From Gemmatimonadota bacterium (GTDB lineage Bacteria > Gemmatimonadota > Gemmatimonadetes > Longimicrobiales > Gaopeijiaceae), in the NCBI GenBank assembly GCA_012959595.1, contig DUCW01000162.1:1-15846 (forward strand): a DNA stretch of 15,846 bases, read 5' to 3'. The notes beneath the pieces were generated by a model, which was not told the DNA's origin, ran no database searches, and saw only the letters and a list, made by a program, of their open reading frames with translations. The first letter of the stretch is position 1; each line of letters opens with the position of its first letter. The position numbers were made by a program, and so were the translations under genes. This document shows positions 13,603-15,846 of the stretch, piece after piece.

Positions 13603-14903
13603 TGGGAGAATTTTGGGGTCCCACTATGTTCTTTTCGGTTCTGGGATTTATTTTTGTGGGATACCCAGTCGCTTTCGTTTTAGCAGGAACAGCTTTGGGT
13701 TTTGCTCTAATGGGATCTTTGTTCGGGGATTTCGATCTAATTTTATTGAGAGCTTTGCCTGATCGAACTTTTGGTGTGATGTCCAACTACACACTACTCG
13801 CCGTACCGTATTTCATTTTCATGGGTACCCTGCTAGAGAAGTCTAAACTGGCTGAAGATCTTTTGGAAACAATCGGCATACTATTCGGAAGGTTTCGGGG
13901 AGGACTGGCTATTGGGGTGGTGGGTGTAGGTATGTTGTTTGCAGCCGCAACAGGTGTGGTGGGTGCCTCTGTCACCGCAATGGGTTTAATCTCTTTTCCC
14001 GTGATGCAAAGACATGGATACAGAGACGATATTTCGCTCGGGGTCATTGCTGCAGCTGGCACATTGGGTCAAATCATACCCCCCAGCATCGTCCTTATTG
14101 TGTTAGGTGACCAGATGGGAATTTCAGTAGGGGCGTTGTTTCGAACCGCAGTGATTCCTGGAGTAGCTCTCACTGTGTGCTACATTGGTTACATCTTATT
14201 CATGGCATTGATAGTGCCAGAATCGATGCCTCCAATAGAGGAACAAATTAAGAGGGATGGCACCGCCACTTTGCTGAAGCGAGTACTGAGCTCCATGTTG
14301 CCGCCAATAATTCTGATTTTGGTGGTACTGGGTAGTATCTTTATCGGAGTCGCGACACCCACTGAAGCGGGATCCCTAGGTGCGATCGGAGCACTTGTTC
14401 TAGCCGCTTTTAATCGAAGACTCTCACTCACCATTTTACAGGAAGCGATGGGAGACACGGTTCGTTTGACTGTAATGGTCGTTTTTTTGTTGATCGGATC
14501 TACGGTGTTCACCCTAGTACTAAGAGGTTTTGATGGAGACTTATGGATTGCAAATATTCTGTCGAGTCTTCCGGGCGGGTCACTCACCTTTCTTCTGCTC
14601 CTCAATCTGCTGGTTTTTTTCTTGGGATTTTTTATAGATTTTTTTGAGATAGCTTTTATCATAGTCCCCTTGATCATTCTTCCGGCACAAATGCTAGGAA
14701 TTGACTTGGTATGGTTGGCGATCATTCTTGCAGTGAATATCCAAACATCGTTTCTGACACCTCCGTTTGGTTTCTCTCTCTTTTACTTGAGGGGTGTCAC
14801 TCCATCCAGTGTGCCGACTTCTGTTATCTATAAGGGAGCGGTACCTTTTATCGGTATGCAATTAATAGTATTGTTTGCTTTGATTTTGTGGATCACCATT
14901 TAG
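13602..14903 (+). CDS. TRAP transporter large permease subunit (DctM-like)
   Basis: 433 residues with about twelve predicted spans, the normal size for DctM. Typical features are FVGYPVAFVLAGTALGFAL near the start, LLAVPYFIFMGTLLEKSKLAEDLL, the AAATGVVGASVTAMGLISFPVM loop and GTLGQIIPPSIVLIVLGDQMG, then a repeat-like second half with VATPTEAGSLGAIGAL and QTSFLTPPFGFSLFYLRGV. It forms the transport channel with DctQ and uses a sodium gradient to import organic acids handed over by a periplasmic binding protein. No such DctP gene is in the window: upstream is the ATPase gene and downstream are tRNA genes. The gene ends the CstA-to-DctM block; no clear terminator hairpin with a T-run follows. 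Confidence 0.93.
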   Translation: MGEFWGPTMFFSVLGFIFVGYPVAFVLAGTALGFALMGSLFGDFDLILLRALPDRTFGVMSNYTLLAVPYFIFMGTLLEKSKLAEDLLETIGILFGRFRGGLAIGVVGVGMLFAAATGVVGASVTAMGLISFPVMQRHGYRDDISLGVIAAAGTLGQIIPPSIVLIVLGDQMGISVGALFRTAVIPGVALTVCYIGYILFMALIVPESMPPIEEQIKRDGTATLLKRVLSSMLPPIILILVVLGSIFIGVATPTEAGSLGAIGALVLAAFNRRLSLTILQEAMGDTVRLTVMVVFLLIGSTVFTLVLRGFDGDLWIANILSSLPGGSLTFLLLLNLLVFFLGFFIDFFEIAFIIVPLIILPAQMLGIDLVWLAIILAVNIQTSFLTPPFGFSLFYLRGVTPSSVPTSVIYKGAVPFIGMQLIVLFALILWITI

Positions 14904-15011
14904 AATCCACTGGCTTATGAGGGTTCAGCCTGGCCAGGCAAAAAGGGCAGAGATAGTTGAATGTCTTACTGGATCGAGTTGAACGGAGTTGTTCTGGGAC
15001 TGTAGCTGTAT

Positions 15012-15039
15012 TTGACCCGGACAGGCTCTTGGTTACCTT
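15012..15039 (+). promoter_or_regulatory. Candidate sigma-70 promoter for tRNA-Arg
   Basis: TTGACC (15012-15017) is followed after 16 nt by TACCTT (15034-15039). Transcription would begin near 15046, about 20 nt before the tRNA. The -35 is good and the -10 is poor, so this is tentative. The 164-bp DctM-to-tRNA gap otherwise holds only a 12-bp palindrome, GCCTGGCCAGGC, at 14928-14939. Confidence 0.35.
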
Positions 15040-15067
15040 GGGTGTCGTTATTTGATTGATTCACCAG

Positions 15068-15141
<74 letters not shown>

Positions 15142-15294
15142 TTCTGAAGTTAAAGTGTCAACAAAGCTTCCAGGAGTTAGCGAATCTTTTTGCAAATGCG
15201 ATATCGAGTTACTAAAGGATGGCGATGTTTCAGGGCAGAAATTGACAGCTGATCGGACTGCCGATTCCTAAGATCGATATGAAAAGGGGAGACA

Positions 15295-15324
15295 TTGAAA
15301 TAGGTTTACGAATTAAAGTATAAT
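15295..15324 (+). promoter_or_regulatory. Sigma-70-type promoter for tRNA-His
   Basis: TTGAAA (15295-15300) and a perfect TATAAT (15319-15324) are separated by 18 nt. Predicted start is near 15331, about 24 nt before the tRNA. This suggests tRNA-His is transcribed independently of tRNA-Arg. The rest of the 213-bp gap between the tRNAs shows no gene. Confidence 0.7.
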
Positions 15325-15354
15325 TATTAGATTTTGGCTCTCGTAAGGTGTAAT

Positions 15355-15429
15355 GGTGGACGTAGCTCAGTTGGTTAGAGCGCCGGATTGTGGTTCCGGA
15401 GGTCGCCGGTTCGAAACCGGTCGTCCACC
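15355..15429 (+). tRNA. tRNA-His (anticodon GTG)
   Basis: Acceptor arms GTGGACG (15356-15362) and CGTCCAC (15422-15428) pair perfectly. The extra G-1 needed for histidyl-tRNA identity is encoded (15355) and pairs with C73 (15429). The D arm is GCTC/GAGC, the anticodon stem CCGGA/TCCGG with loop TTGTGGT, and the T arm GCCGG/CCGGT (one G-T pair) with loop TTCGAAA. The anticodon GTG is at 15390-15392. The CCA end is not encoded. Confidence 0.97.
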
Positions 15430-15455
15430 CTGAATATGCAGGAAGATTTTGACGG

Positions 15456-15484
15456 TTGACACTAGTACGAACCCTGTATATCCT
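15456..15484 (+). promoter_or_regulatory. rRNA operon promoter
   Basis: A consensus -35 TTGACA (15456-15461) is followed after exactly 17 nt by TATCCT (15479-15484, preceded by TG), with predicted start near 15491. It lies about 300 nt before the 16S gene and 27 nt after tRNA-His, a typical place for an rrn promoter. Confidence 0.7.
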
Positions 15485-15785
15485 TGATGGCTATAGTAGT
15501 CAATTAATATACCAATGCACATTAACTCGGCGGGTTGTTTGTTACCTGAAAGTCGGCCCGGTAGGGTTTCTGTGCGGTTGTGTTTTTTGTGTTTGATTAG
15601 GAAACACTAGGCTTTTTGAAAACTGAGGTTTTGAGGTAGTAAGTGGGCCCACGCGATAGAACGAGCACTACGTCTCGTTTTATTTTTCGCACAGAGTGCG
15701 AGTGGGTTTTAAAACGTAGATTCCGAATGTTCAATCTACAAAAAGGTTGGCGTTCAAAAGAGCTGACAAGCTTATTCTTTATTTT
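15485..15785 (+). other. Structured 16S rRNA leader with boxA-like element
   Basis: No gene is seen in these about 300 nt; they look like the transcribed rRNA leader. GGCTTTTTGAAAACTG (15610-15625) resembles the boxA antitermination element, compared with TTCTTTGAAAACT in Bacillus leaders. Next comes a three-way-junction-like fold: outer arms CCCAC (15648-15652) and GTGGG (15702-15706) enclose the hairpins AACGAG/CTCGTT (15660-15665 with 15674-15679) and CGCAC/GTGCG (15688-15692 with 15696-15700). A further hairpin GTAGATT/AATCTAC (15716-15722 with 15733-15739) lies about 46 nt before 16S. These would serve antitermination and processing. Confidence 0.6.
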
Positions 15786-15846
15786 ATAACGGAGAGTTTG
15801 ATCCTGGCTCAGGACGAACGCTGGCGGCGTGCTTAACACATGCAAG
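15786..15846 (+). rRNA. 16S ribosomal RNA, 5' end (partial)
   Basis: The universal bacterial segment AGAGTTTGATCCTGGCTCAG begins at 15793, corresponding to E. coli position 8, so the gene starts at about 15786. It continues GACGAACGCTGGCGGCGTGC and TTAACACATGCAAG to the window edge. The variant GACGAACGC...GTGCTTAACAC excludes the usual proteobacterial (ATTGAACGC) and Bacteroidota (GATGAACGC) forms. Confidence 0.97.

Noticed and set aside
14189..14725. 178-codon open frame antisense to DctM
   Set aside because: It mirrors a well-supported membrane protein gene, has low-complexity Lys/Arg/Ser/Ile composition and matches no family; it is a shadow frame.
14928..14939. GCCTGGCCAGGC palindrome after DctM as a terminator
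   Set aside because: A 4-bp stem at best and followed by A residues rather than T on the plus strand.
15597..15845. Minus-strand open frame over the rRNA leader and 16S start
   Set aside because: It runs through the 16S 5' end and leader hairpins, so coding is implausible.

Overview
The window looks like a piece of chromosome from a Gram-negative-type, uncultured bacterium of moderate GC content (by eye in the mid 40s percent). Evidence for a diderm: a predicted outer-membrane beta-barrel protein (DUF5777-like), several lipoprotein leaders and a TRAP transporter. The right edge enters the 5' end of a 16S rRNA gene. Its first about 60 bases (GACGAACGCTGGCGGCGTGC followed by TTAACACATGCAAG) are not of the proteobacterial or Bacteroidota type. 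They would fit Gemmatimonadota or a related lineage, but so short a stretch cannot settle the phylum. No phage, transposon, CRISPR or plasmid features are visible.

Layout. Positions 1-903 hold the C-terminal 300 residues of a dipeptidyl-peptidase IV family (S9) peptidase, convergent with a TauE/SafE (TSUP) permease (942-1850, minus). A divergent spacer leads to an exported-type aldo/keto reductase (2043-2990), followed by an APC amino-acid permease (3099-4418). Convergent to that is a minus-strand pair: a DmpA-type S58 aminopeptidase (5719-6909) and, downstream of it, a D-amino-acid-oxidase-like flavoprotein (4429-5625). In the flavoprotein the block that normally ends the family comes first (a circular permutation). 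Next, on plus, is a small lipoprotein cytochrome with a CX4CH haem motif (7113-7562), overlapped by a DUF5777-like barrel (7546-8391). On minus follow an agmatinase-family ureohydrolase (8944-9903) and a GNAT acetyltransferase (8420-8932). Then comes a tightly packed plus-strand block: CstA-like transporter (10069-11745), an 84-residue protein ending Arg-Cys-Cys-stop (about 11787-12041), an ArsA/Get3-like ATPase (12032-13054), and TRAP permeases DctQ (13051-13602) and DctM (13602-14903). The window closes with tRNA-Arg(TCT), tRNA-His(GTG), a strong rRNA-type promoter, a structured leader and the start of 16S rRNA.

Functional theme. Much of the window fits scavenging of peptides and amino acids. 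DPP-IV and DmpA would release amino acids, including D-residues; the APC permease imports amino acids; the flavoprotein oxidises D-amino acids to 2-oxo acids; the ureohydrolase removes urea from a guanidino compound; CstA and the TRAP system would take up peptides or small organic acids such as 2-oxo acids. This is inference from families and neighbours, not proof.

The most interesting points are (i) the circularly permuted, apparently exported DAO-like enzyme beside a D-aminopeptidase, (ii) the CstA / RCC-tail protein / ArsA-like ATPase / TRAP operon, and (iii) a perfect 12-bp hairpin with a competing alternative fold near the start of the cytochrome gene.
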